Source: Chloroflexota bacterium (GTDB lineage: Bacteria > Chloroflexota > Anaerolineae > Aggregatilineales > Phototrophicaceae). From it: DNA of 64,000 bases. This document shows positions 16,035-26,061 of the stretch, one piece after another. Numbering within the stretch: the first letter of the stretch is position 1; every line of letters begins with the position of its first letter. Location of the stretch: positions 1-64,000 of the forward strand of contig JAPPMO010000107.1 in the NCBI GenBank assembly GCA_028873975.1. The letters run 5' to 3'. Under the pieces are notes generated by a model. The model ran no database searches. It worked only from the letters and a program-made list of their open reading frames with translations, and had not been told where the DNA came from. A program made the translations under genes and the position numbers.

Positions 16035-16916
16035 TCAACAGGATTGCTTTGCCCGCAGAACTGCCAGGGTCTCCGCCAAAATCCCCTTGAACGCTCCCAG
16101 AATCTCCGCACTGCTCAAAACAGTTAGCGGAATGCTCGGCCTGCGATCGGACTTGCTCGCGGGCAATTGAAACTCAGCCGGCAAGATTTGATTAAGCCGC
16201 TTCAAAAGGGCGCGGCGAGCCCTGATCCGATGATAGGGCGCGCAGGCTGCCAGGCGGTCGAAATATATTTGCGCGGCGGGCCTCTTGGGGTAAGCCCAAA
16301 TCGACAGAACCGTCACCGGGCGACCGTTTAGGTTGATCCGCACATGACAACCTGGATTCACGCGCCCGCCAAAAGCCGCCTCATCCGCAACCCGAGCCGA
16401 CCAATGGAACAAGTCTCGCGCCACTAATGAGGCGATTTCGCCCCCCGGCAATTGTTCGACGTAAGGGAAAAAATTGGCTCGGTTGGCTTCGGCTGCATTG
16501 GCTTCATTTGGGTAGACGATACTGGATTCAGGCACCGATAATGCGCCCGTCAGGGACGCAGCCAGCTGCTTTGTCCCAGCCGCGAAATCTTCTCGAAAAT
16601 CGCAGTATTGCGCGTTGACCAGGTGCAAGGGCAGGCGCAGGTCATCCAGCAGGGCTGTGAATAGCGGCTTCCCCAGTTGGAAGGCGTAAAGGCATTCTCG
16701 CTCGACCCACGCCGATCCCAGGGAGGCCTTGGAATGGATTGTGACTACAGCGTCGCAGCGTTTGATGCCGGCTTGAATTTCGCAGAGCCAGTCGGCGCTG
16801 CCGCGAATGTTCTCGTAATCGACCCAGACGTCGAATCCGGCCCGCTTTAAACCTTCGACGATGAGCAGGGTCTCGTCGTTGTTTTGATTGCTGTGGCTGA
16901 TAAAGACTTTGGGCAT
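16035..16916 (-). CDS. TIR-domain protein with unknown C-terminal domain
   Basis: Residues 1 to about 125 form a TIR domain: MPKVFISHSNQNNDE, LKRAGFDVWVDYENI, a helix with WLCEIQAGIKRCD, then SLGSAWVERECLYAFQLGK. Bacterial TIR domains often cleave NAD or make cyclic ADP-ribose signals in anti-phage defence. The other 165 residues contain VARDLFHWSARVADE and RPVTVLSIWAYPKRPAAQIY, with no family I recognise. There is no Thoeris or CBASS partner beside it. No Shine-Dalgarno precedes ATG 16916. Confidence 0.8.
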   Translation of the reverse strand: MPKVFISHSNQNNDETLLIVEGLKRAGFDVWVDYENIRGSADWLCEIQAGIKRCDAVVTIHSKASLGSAWVERECLYAFQLGKPLFTALLDDLRLPLHLVNAQYCDFREDFAAGTKQLAASLTGALSVPESSIVYPNEANAAEANRANFFPYVEQLPGGEIASLVARDLFHWSARVADEAAFGGRVNPGCHVRINLNGRPVTVLSIWAYPKRPAAQIYFDRLAACAPYHRIRARRALLKRLNQILPAEFQLPASKSDRRPSIPLTVLSSAEILGAFKGILAETLAVLRAKQSC

Positions 16917-17032
16917 TGGCTATACTTGGGATTCGCGTTTTCTCTCGCGCTGCGCGAATGTCTGTCTGGCGTTCAGTGTATTGCGACAGTCATACGCGCT
17001 GCGCCCCGAAGCCAGAAACAGATCGCTCCGTC

Positions 17033-18229
17033 CTAACGTGGTTTATCCATTGCTCCGTAGCGCTTGATGACATCGCGGGCCACGACCATGCGATGCACCT
17101 CGGAAGCGCCATCATAGATGCGGAAGGCTCGCGCTTTTTCGTACCAGGTCGACAGCGGCAGATCCCGCGAGATCCCGCGCCCGCCGCAGATCTGTACGCA
17201 GCGATCCAAAACGCGCCCCACGGCTTCCGCCACTTGCACCTTGGCGATTGAGGTTTCGACCCGCGCTTGCTCGCCCTGCGCCAAGTGCCAGGCCGCTTCA
17301 TGGATGAGCAAGCGCCCCATCTTGAGTTCCATCTCGGAATCGGCCAGCATCCATTGCAGGGACTGGTGAGAGGCCAGCGCGCCGCCAAAAGCCTCCCGGG
17401 TTGTGGCGTATTCAGTTGCGATTTCCAGCGCCCGCTGCGCAATGCCGGTCCAGCGCATGCAGTGCGTCAGGCGCGCCGGACCCAAGCGCGATTGCGCCAG
17501 CATGAATCCCTGGCCTTCGCCGCCCAGGATGGCGCTCTGCGGCAGGCGCAGGTTTTCGTAGCGGATCTCGACATGACCGCCGAAGTCTTTGGCGCCCATC
17601 ACCGGCACATCGCGCAGGATCCGAATGCCCTTGCTTTCGCGCGGCGCCAGAAATTGCGTACATCCTTGATAAGGGTGCGCGTCGGGATTCGTCACCGCCA
17701 TGATAATGAAAAAATCGGCGATTTCGCCATTGGTGCTCAGCCACTTGTGCCCGTTTATGACCCAATCGTCGCCGTCCCTTTGGGCGCGGGTCAGGATCAT
17801 GCGCGGATCGCTGCCAGCCCCGGGCGCGGGTTCGGTCATCGAAAAGCTGGAAAAGATCTCCCCCTTTGCCAATGGCGCCAGGTATCGTTCTGTTTGTTCT
17901 TCGTTCGCCCATTCGCGCAGCAGGTGCATATTGCCCTCGTCGGGGGAAGCGCAATGGATCGCCAGCGGTCCTAACAGGCTGCGGCCCGCCGCTTCGAAAA
18001 CCGGCGCGATCTCTTGAATGTTAAGGCTCATGCCGCCCCAGGCTTTGGGCATGGTCGGCGCCCAAAGCCGCGCCGCCTTTGCCTTGGCGCGCAGGTTTTG
18101 CAAGATATCATTGTCCAGGTCCCGGCCCGCTCGCAGCAGCTCGCTTTCAACCGGGATGACCTCATCGTCGACGAACTGCCGCACGCGATGGGCAATGCTT
18201 CGCACATGTCGGGGAATGGTGAATTCCAT
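17033..18229 (-). CDS. Acyl-CoA dehydrogenase family protein (ACAD10/11-like)
   Basis: FAD-dependent enzyme that makes an alpha-beta double bond in acyl-CoA. FSMTEPAPGAGSDP and WVINGHKWLSTNGEIADFFI are the FAD-binding signatures. RVLDRCVQICGGRGISRDLPL and YDGASEVHRMVVARDV form the C-terminus. The usual catalytic Glu of YEGT is Asp, as in ACAD10/11-type proteins with DGPDEVH. I start at ATG 18229 (MEFTIPRHVRSI), where homology begins; ATGs at 18280 and 18331 would add unrelated residues. Standalone. Confidence 0.87.
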   Translation of the reverse strand: MEFTIPRHVRSIAHRVRQFVDDEVIPVESELLRAGRDLDNDILQNLRAKAKAARLWAPTMPKAWGGMSLNIQEIAPVFEAAGRSLLGPLAIHCASPDEGNMHLLREWANEEQTERYLAPLAKGEIFSSFSMTEPAPGAGSDPRMILTRAQRDGDDWVINGHKWLSTNGEIADFFIIMAVTNPDAHPYQGCTQFLAPRESKGIRILRDVPVMGAKDFGGHVEIRYENLRLPQSAILGGEGQGFMLAQSRLGPARLTHCMRWTGIAQRALEIATEYATTREAFGGALASHQSLQWMLADSEMELKMGRLLIHEAAWHLAQGEQARVETSIAKVQVAEAVGRVLDRCVQICGGRGISRDLPLSTWYEKARAFRIYDGASEVHRMVVARDVIKRYGAMDKPR

Positions 18230-18416
18230 ACTCGTTGCCTGGTCGATCCCGCCGGATATGTTGATTGGCGAGTATACCATAAGGGCCTCAGCCTGTGGCG
18301 AAAATCGAGCTCGCCGACAGAGCAATCGCACCAGATTTTTCTAACAACCGAGGACACAAGTAGGTCCAACAAAGTCATGCTAATGCACTCCAAAGTAAAA
18401 GTCGGCGGTAGAGGCG

Positions 18417-18609
18417 ACCCGGCGGAGTCTGTTGAAAATCGCATAAACCCCCACCCCAAACCCCTCCCCGAGAGGGAGGGGCTTTAACGGCTTAGTAGGG
18501 TTCAAAATCTCCCCTTCCCTCATTTTGGGGAAACATCCCCCGACAGCGGGGGACCGAGGGGGCATAGGGCCGGGGGATGGGGGCAGTATTTCAACAGACT
18601 CCGGCGGGT
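18417..18609. mobile_element. MITE-like element with 21-bp terminal inverted repeats
   Basis: The left end at 18417-18437 and the reverse complement of 18589-18609 agree at 20 of 21 bases, with a perfect 15-bp core, CGGAGTCTGTTGAAA. The interior (about 150 bp) has no open frame of note. It carries a hairpin CCCCTCCC/GGGAGGGG near 18460-18481 and G-rich family A sequence at 18547-18585. No transposase is in the window, so any mobility would be in trans. Confidence 0.6.
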
Positions 18610-18636
18610 GGCCCGCAAAATGGAGACATCTACTAA

Positions 18637-18772
18637 GGTTTTCTCTGTGCGCTCTGTGTACTCTGTGTTTAATTTTTTGCACGACTTAATTGGATTTACT
18701 TCTGTGTCTCTGTGGTTATATTTAAGTTTGTATTGTCTTCATTGCAGTGCATGATATTTTGATGCGATTGCA
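18637..18772 (+). repeat. Dispersed CTCTGTG-type intergenic repeat (family C), second copy
   Basis: Shares most of its length with 14205-14386, without the 42-bp duplication, running from TTTTCTCTG to TTTTGATGCGATTGCAC. It directly follows the MITE-like element and leads up to the nucleoside hydrolase gene. Confidence 0.7.
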
Positions 18773-18840
18773 CCGCCACATGCTTGCATGTTGCGGGCGA
18801 GCCTCATATACTCGCGAATGGCTCTGGGAAGGAGATGGCC

Positions 18841-19773
18841 ATGCGCAAATTCATCATAGATACGGACACCGCCTCCGACGACGCTGTCGCGCTGGTGATG
18901 GCGCTGCAAGATCCCGATATTGACGTTCGCGCGATCACCGTCGTGGCCGGCAACGTCCCCTTGAGCCAGGGTCTGCAAAACGCGCTCTATACGGTGGAAT
19001 TGTGCGGGAAAGATACCCCTGTTTACGGCGGTTGCGCCAAGCCAATCTTGCGCGACCTGGAGACGGCGCAAGACGTTCATGGCGTCGATGGCATGGGCGA
19101 CATCGGCTTGCCGCTCGCGGGGCGGACGCCGGCAAAGGGCCATGCGGTCGATGTGCTGCGGCAGGTCATCCGCGAGAACGCCGGCGACATCACATTGGTC
19201 ACATTGGGACCCTTGACCAATGTCGCGCTGGCTTTGCTGCGCGAGCCGGAATTGGCCGCGCAGGTCCAGCGCTGCTATATCATGGGAGGCATTGGCGCGG
19301 GCCACGGCAACGTCACGCCGAGCGCCGAGTTCAACATCTGGGTGGATCCCGAAGCGGCAAAAATCGTCTTTGAATCGGGCATGAAGATGACCATGGTCGG
19401 CTGGGACATCTCCTGGAAATACGCCACCTTCGGTCCCGATCAAGCGGCAGAGATCCGCGCTATCGGAAGTCCTCTAGCCAAATTTGTCGTGGATATCCAG
19501 GCGACTTTGACGGAGTATGCCATTGAATCGTCGCATTTGGCTGGTTTTGACCTGCCCGATCCGATCACGATGGCGGTCGCCGTTGATCCCGGCATCGCGA
19601 CCTGTCGCGACTATCGCGTTGATGTGACGACGGGGGACGGCTTGCAACGGGGTATTACGGTTGTCGATGTATTGGGCGTTACAGGGCGCGCCCCGCAAAT
19701 GACGGTGGCGACCAGCGTCGATCGCGCCGCATTCGTGGACGTGCTCAAACGTTCGCTGTCGCTCCCGGTCTAG
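18841..19773 (+). CDS. Nucleoside hydrolase (inosine-uridine preferring family)
   Basis: Splits nucleosides into base and ribose. The N-terminal calcium-binding motif IIDTDTASDDAVALVMAL has the DxDxxxDD pattern. LVTLGPLTNVALAL, CYIMGG and SAEFNIWVDPEAA are also typical, and DPITMAVAVDP supplies the last Asp. GGGAAGGAG ends at 18834, so ATG 18841 has 6 nt spacing while ATG 18835 abuts it; I chose 18841. Released ribose could feed a PfkB kinase such as that at 244, though they are far apart. Confidence 0.92.
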   Translation: MRKFIIDTDTASDDAVALVMALQDPDIDVRAITVVAGNVPLSQGLQNALYTVELCGKDTPVYGGCAKPILRDLETAQDVHGVDGMGDIGLPLAGRTPAKGHAVDVLRQVIRENAGDITLVTLGPLTNVALALLREPELAAQVQRCYIMGGIGAGHGNVTPSAEFNIWVDPEAAKIVFESGMKMTMVGWDISWKYATFGPDQAAEIRAIGSPLAKFVVDIQATLTEYAIESSHLAGFDLPDPITMAVAVDPGIATCRDYRVDVTTGDGLQRGITVVDVLGVTGRAPQMTVATSVDRAAFVDVLKRSLSLPV

Positions 19774-19807
19774 TTGACCCGGGGAACTTGTTCCGGCAGT
19801 TTCAAGC

Positions 19808-21400
19808 CTAGCGGTGAGGCAGGGGCGCGCTTTTGCCCGTACTGCAGAGCGGCCCGCTGTCCGCGAGGGCGATTACCTCCCACTGCAAGGCGCCGCCAAC
19901 GCCAAGTTGCCCGGCGCTGAAGCTGATTGATGTTTGGCTGGCGCCGGTGCGGAAACTGTTAAGCAGCGAGCCGGTTCCATGGTCATAAACCTTGACCTGA
20001 TAGCCGGTGGCGGCGGGGATGCCGTCCCAATAATAGGGGCTCATTCCGCCCGGCGCGGCCTCCAGGGGCGATGTCAGCCGCAGGTCCCGGCAATCCACAG
20101 GCGCGCTTTCTGGCGCTGTCGCAACCGGCGTCGGAGGCTCCGCGGGCTTCTGGGATGCCATCCCGCCGAATCCACTGCCCGGGTTGGGAATGCGCAGTTC
20201 CGCGCCGACATACAGACGCGATGAAGCAAGACTGTCGTTGGCGGCGAGAATATCCGCTGCGCGGACATCGTAGCGCCGCGCCAGCGCAAAGAGCGTATCG
20301 CCCCGCGCCACGACATGGATGAGATCCCCCACGGACATTTTGCTGTCCTGTTCCGCCCAGCCATTGGCGCGCGCCAGTCCATTCAAGGCTTCCTGCAGCC
20401 TGCGGCCGCGCGCCCATTCCGCCTCGGAGGCGGGCGAGGCGCCGCTCCAATCCAGCACGATGGTTTTGCCGTTCCCAATATCCGTCAGGATGCCGACGAC
20501 AGTGTTCCCCGCCAAAACCCTATTGCCAAAGGCGGTGGTTGCCGCGCCCCGGTGCACGGTCATGCCCAGGGCATTGCGGTGAACCTGTTGAAAACTGACC
20601 AGCGATTGCACATGGATGTCGACGCCGTTCACAGTTAAGTTCACGCTGGACGTCTGCGGCGTTTGAATAGCGAGCGCAGGCGCCGCCGCATCACATGCCG
20701 TTATTTCTCTCGCCGAGGAAAATGTGAAGGCTTGCATGGCGAAAGGATCCGCGACATCCACAACCGGCAGCGACTCCATCGCTTGCAGGGGCGCCAGATG
20801 ATCGCGCTCCACCCAGGAGACCGTCCCGTCATTCACGACGCGCAGCCAGTCGCCGGCGCGCGTCCTGGCGTCTGCCAGCGCGATCTCGTCCTTTTGCAGT
20901 TGCCCCAGCTCTTCGGCTATCTTGGCGGCTTGGGCGAAACGCGTTGTGGGCTGGAGCGCGACTGTGCTTAGAGGTTCGCGGATCTCGTCAATTTCCGCGA
21001 GATCGACATCATGGTCGAGTTTGGCCTCCCCGGCCAGCAGCATAATCACGCCGGCCCCGGGGCGCGACTGGGGCAGATTCGCTTGCAGGTTCATGACTGC
21101 CAAGCCCCAATGCCCTCTTTCGACATCCAGCGGGGAAGTTCGCAGGCTCTTCAATTGGGCGAGCGGCGCGCGCGCGCCGGGCCTATCGAAAGCCGCACGG
21201 CTTGCATCCCCCGCGAAACTGGCGTCGACCTGGGCATGACCATAGCACAAACTGTTGCGCTCAAGATCGGCGCAATGCTCGCTCAAGCCCCGCAGCGCTT
21301 GCGTCGCAATTTCCTCACAGACGGCTTCTTGCGCCCCGGCGACGAGAATGGCGCAAGCGAAGAGCAGCGTTACTGTCAGCGCGAATCGTTTCTGGGACAA
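19808..21400 (-). CDS. Secreted LysM-domain protein
   Basis: A 530-residue exported protein. A signal peptide covers residues 1-23 (FALTVTLLFACAILVAGAQ). The middle has SH3-like text (ARTRAGDWLRVVNDGTVSWV near 190-210). A LysM domain near 370-415 reads HVVARGDTLFALARRYDV and ends LYVGAELRIPNPG. The C-terminal 90 residues (SPYYWDGIPAATGYQVKVYD) look like a fibronectin-III-like fold. LysM binds peptidoglycan or chitin, so the protein is probably held at the cell wall. No catalytic domain seen. Confidence 0.83.
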   Translation of the reverse strand: MSQKRFALTVTLLFACAILVAGAQEAVCEEIATQALRGLSEHCADLERNSLCYGHAQVDASFAGDASRAAFDRPGARAPLAQLKSLRTSPLDVERGHWGLAVMNLQANLPQSRPGAGVIMLLAGEAKLDHDVDLAEIDEIREPLSTVALQPTTRFAQAAKIAEELGQLQKDEIALADARTRAGDWLRVVNDGTVSWVERDHLAPLQAMESLPVVDVADPFAMQAFTFSSAREITACDAAAPALAIQTPQTSSVNLTVNGVDIHVQSLVSFQQVHRNALGMTVHRGAATTAFGNRVLAGNTVVGILTDIGNGKTIVLDWSGASPASEAEWARGRRLQEALNGLARANGWAEQDSKMSVGDLIHVVARGDTLFALARRYDVRAADILAANDSLASSRLYVGAELRIPNPGSGFGGMASQKPAEPPTPVATAPESAPVDCRDLRLTSPLEAAPGGMSPYYWDGIPAATGYQVKVYDHGTGSLLNSFRTGASQTSISFSAGQLGVGGALQWEVIALADSGPLCSTGKSAPLPHR

Positions 21401-21467
21401 GGCAATCTACTTTCAGCCACAATAGGCCAGGCGGCTTATGCCAGCGCATGAGCCAGCCCAAGCAAAA

Positions 21468-23180
<1,713 letters not shown>

Positions 23181-23217
23181 GTCTACTTTCCCGAGATGGA
23201 AACACAAATTGCATTCT

Positions 23218-23246
23218 ATCATATTCTTCTGACGCTATCCGTTCAA
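23218..23246 (-). promoter_or_regulatory. Promoter of glnS
   Basis: On the minus strand TTGAAC (23241-23246) and TATGAT (23218-23223) are 17 nt apart. Transcription would start near 23211, about 30 nt before ATG 23180. Confidence 0.55.
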
Positions 23247-23363
23247 GAGGACTGCTGGGGCAGGCTGCCTTTCAGATTATTGGCAAGTCAAGCGATTCTG
23301 CACGGCGGAAAGCATGGCCAAAAACAAAGACACAAAGAACGCATCCACAACAATAGCCGGCGG

Positions 23364-23389
23364 TAGGGGCGTTTCGCTGAAACGCCCGC
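23364..23389. repeat. 26-bp palindromic repeat (family B)
   Basis: A perfect hairpin GGGCGTTTC-GCT-GAAACGCCC. The 26-bp unit is identical, in reverse orientation, to 33327-33352. Confidence 0.75.
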
Positions 23390-23403
23390 AGACAGAAATG
23401 ATC

Positions 23404-23447
23404 TGTTGGTTTTTCTCTGTGCGCTCTGCGCTCTCTGTGTTGAAAAA
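23404..23447 (+). repeat. Partial family C repeat
   Basis: TGTTGGTTTTTCTCTGTGCG followed by CTCTGCGCTCTCTGTGTT matches the start of the copies at 14201 and 18637, and then diverges. Confidence 0.55.
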
Positions 23448-23643
23448 ATTTGCAGCGATTGCCCTGCAGGCCATCCGCGAACATTTGACCGCCCCTTGCC
23501 CGCCTGCCTGTGTTACGCTCAAGCGCATGCGCAAGGTCTCTCGTCTCCATCAACCGCTTCAAATTCCGCCTCGACTCGCGCCCGCAAAATGGCATGTGGC
23601 AAAATTTATCACTGTATCGATACTGTATGGATAAACAATCGCC

Positions 23644-23750
23644 GTTTCCCGTCAAACAATGTCATCTTGCCGTCCTTTTCCGTCAAACAATGTCATCTTG
23701 CCGTCCTTTCCCGCCGAATAATGTCATCTTGCCGCCTTTTCCCGCCGCCT
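23644..23750 (+). repeat. 31-bp tandem repeat, three copies plus a remnant
   Basis: The string AATGTCATCTTGCCG occurs at 23658, 23689 and 23720, exactly 31 nt apart, with intervening CGTCAAAC or CGCCGAAT. A degenerate fourth unit runs into the TATAAT box. No gene runs through it. Confidence 0.8.
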
Positions 23751-23758
23751 CATATAAT
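23729..23758 (+). promoter_or_regulatory. Promoter of the CopC/CopD gene
   Basis: A perfect TATAAT at 23753-23758 is preceded 18 nt upstream by TTGCCG (23729-23734). The -35 hexamer lies in the last unit of the 31-bp tandem repeat, so the repeats may be operator sites. Confidence 0.5.
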
Positions 23759-23790
23759 GAGTCCATGTTGACGGATTCCATGCTGGCGGG

Positions 23791-26025
23791 ATGCTCGCTC
23801 CAATGAGACTTCCGCGTCTGCTGCTCATTTTGTCGCTTCTGTTGGCCTCGGCCTTGCTGATACGGGCGCATGGCTATGTCCTGCGGGCCATACCCGCCGA
23901 CCGCAGCACGCTCGAGCGTCCGCCAACACGGCTGCAGTATTGGTTCAGCGAAGCGCTTGAACCTCGTTTCAGCGCGATCAATCTGCGCGATCAGACCGGC
24001 AAGATCATCGCCAGCGGCGGCGTCGATCAAGACAGCCTGTCTTTGCTCTCGCTGCGCGTCCCGCGCGACTTGCCCGACGGCGCTTATATCGTCGAATTGC
24101 GTCCGGCCTTTGCCAGTGATGGCCATGTCATCGCCGAAAGCCGCGTGTTCTTCGTGGGGGAGGAAGTTGGCGGCGTCAGCGGCAGAGCGGCTGACGATCG
24201 AGCCATTCCGCTTGAAGTCTTGTGGAGATACTTGCTCACTAGCGCGAACACGCTGTTTTTTGGCGGATCTTTCGCTTACGCCGCTGTGCTATTGCCCGCG
24301 TGGGGCAGCGCCGGAGGGGGCTCGGGAGGTTTGCCAGCGCGTGTCATGGTCCGCCTGCGCAATTGCTTCGTTTTGGCGACGGCAATCGCCATCAGCGCGA
24401 ATTTGCTGGCGCTGATTCAACAGTCGATGGTCTTTTTCAACGCCGACGCATTTCAAGTCGTCGAGAGGGGGCTTTGGCAGGTCGTGCGGATTGGCTCGCG
24501 CTTCGGCGATATCTGGACCTTCCGCATGGTCTTGCTCCTCTTCACTGCCATTCTTATCTTCGCTGCCGAATACATCCGCGAAACGGTTCCGCAGCTGTCT
24601 GTGGGCATCTGGAAAGGGATGATCTGGCTGGGCGCTCTCTTCATCGGATTGAGCATGATAACCAGCCACGCGGCTGGATCATTGGCGCTGCCCTGGATCA
24701 CCATCCTGGTCAATTGGATTCACGCGCTGGCGGTGGCAGGCTGGGTTGGCGGTCTTTTCGCTTTGACGCTGACGCTGCCAGCTGCGCTCGCTCCTTATGG
24801 CGAGGAGGACAGACGGCGGGCGCAGGCCGCGGTATTGACGCGTTTCTCGCGACTGGCCAAGATCATGGTCATCATCGTGATCGTCACCGGCGTCTACAAC
24901 GCGCTCAATTATTTTGCCAGCCCGGCGGAGATCGCGAGCAGCTATGGCAGCGCGCTGGGCAGAAAGCTCCTGCTCGTTTTCTTGCTGCTGCTGGCGGGCG
25001 GATGGCAGCATCTGACATTGCGACCGCATCTCTTTGCGGGCATCCGCGCCAAGCTGGAAAGGGCAGGCATTCATCATGGGGAAGCAAGCCGCGAACGTTT
25101 CTTGCGGCTGGAAGTTCTATTGGCGCTGGCAACCCTGCTCACGGTTTCCTGGCTCAGCGCGACCCCCATTCCCGAACCGCAGTCCGCGCCGCCCGACGCC
25201 CAAGTCCCGCAAGCGACCGCGACCTCCGGCGACTTCACGATAAGCGCTGCCGCGCTGCCCGGCGGACCCGGCGTCAATACTTACGATCTGCTCCTCAGCC
25301 GCGCCGGCGCGCCGGTTGCGGGCTTCGATGTCTACTTGCAATTGGTCCATCCCGAAGCTGGACGCCGCAGCCCGTGGCAGCGGGCCGAAGAGGCCGAAGC
25401 GGGTCTTTATGTGGCTGCGGGAGACGATATCGACAGCGCGGGCGCCTGGTGGGCATTGCTTGATATCGTCGAAGGCGACTCGCTGACACGCGCCGCCTTC
25501 ACCTGGGAGATAAGCGCCGCCGCCGCCGTGCGCCAGACCCGCGACGCGAATGCCCTGCAGGTGATCTCGCTCGCGGCGGTCTTGATCACGCTGGGCGCGC
25601 TGGCTTATCCCGCGGGACGGACTTTGCTGTCCAGGGCGAATTTTGGACCGGCAAGCTGTCTGCTTGCGGGCGGGGCGGTTCTTGTGGCGCTGGCCACGAT
25701 GGGCATTGGCGCCGCGCTGATCGCCGAGCGGCAGCGCGACTATGAACGGGCGCTCAATCCGCCGCCCCAAGTCGTCAATGTCGTTCTGCCCGACGCCGAG
25801 TCGCTGGCGCGCGGCGCGGATCTGTATCGGGAACACTGTCTGGTTTGGCAGGGGCAGTCCGGCGATTTCCGCGCCTTGCGCGGGCGTTTAGGCGCGGTCC
25901 GCGATGACTTTCTCTATGCGGTTGTGACGGAGGGCTGGCGGGATTTGCCTCCATGTTCGGGAGCGCTTGGCACGGGGCAGGTTTGGGATATTGTGAACTA
26001 TTTTCGGACTTTTGAAACGCGTTAA
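23791..26025 (+). CDS. CopC/CopD copper-resistance fusion with degenerate cytochrome c-like tail
   Basis: After a signal segment, a CopC domain (HGYVLRAIPADRSTLERPPTR, about residues 27-130) is followed by a CopD membrane domain with about eight hydrophobic segments (150-430). A beta-rich part comes next, then two more membrane helices. Residues 673-744 look like cytochrome c (ARGADLYREHC...WDIVNYFRTFE). The haem motif reads CLVWQ instead of CxxCH: TGG and CAG at 25846-25851 replace a Cys and a His codon, and the distal Met is missing. ATG 23803 is an alternative start. Confidence 0.85.
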   Translation: MLAPMRLPRLLLILSLLLASALLIRAHGYVLRAIPADRSTLERPPTRLQYWFSEALEPRFSAINLRDQTGKIIASGGVDQDSLSLLSLRVPRDLPDGAYIVELRPAFASDGHVIAESRVFFVGEEVGGVSGRAADDRAIPLEVLWRYLLTSANTLFFGGSFAYAAVLLPAWGSAGGGSGGLPARVMVRLRNCFVLATAIAISANLLALIQQSMVFFNADAFQVVERGLWQVVRIGSRFGDIWTFRMVLLLFTAILIFAAEYIRETVPQLSVGIWKGMIWLGALFIGLSMITSHAAGSLALPWITILVNWIHALAVAGWVGGLFALTLTLPAALAPYGEEDRRRAQAAVLTRFSRLAKIMVIIVIVTGVYNALNYFASPAEIASSYGSALGRKLLLVFLLLLAGGWQHLTLRPHLFAGIRAKLERAGIHHGEASRERFLRLEVLLALATLLTVSWLSATPIPEPQSAPPDAQVPQATATSGDFTISAAALPGGPGVNTYDLLLSRAGAPVAGFDVYLQLVHPEAGRRSPWQRAEEAEAGLYVAAGDDIDSAGAWWALLDIVEGDSLTRAAFTWEISAAAAVRQTRDANALQVISLAAVLITLGALAYPAGRTLLSRANFGPASCLLAGGAVLVALATMGIGAALIAERQRDYERALNPPPQVVNVVLPDAESLARGADLYREHCLVWQGQSGDFRALRGRLGAVRDDFLYAVVTEGWRDLPPCSGALGTGQVWDIVNYFRTFETR

Positions 26026-26061
26026 TGGCAGGTGGATTGAGATTGCCGTTCGCCAGACAGG

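Noticed and set aside
23644..23750. Possible CRISPR array
   Set aside because: Units are contiguous 31-bp tandem repeats with no unique spacers and no cas genes nearby.
23510..23806. Open frame running through the 31-bp repeats
   Set aside because: The repeats are 31 bp, not a multiple of three, so the frame changes between units, and a promoter for the next gene lies within it.
24300..25463. Second long open frame within the CopC/CopD gene
   Set aside because: It is an out-of-frame shadow rich in Arg and Gly with no membrane or domain pattern.
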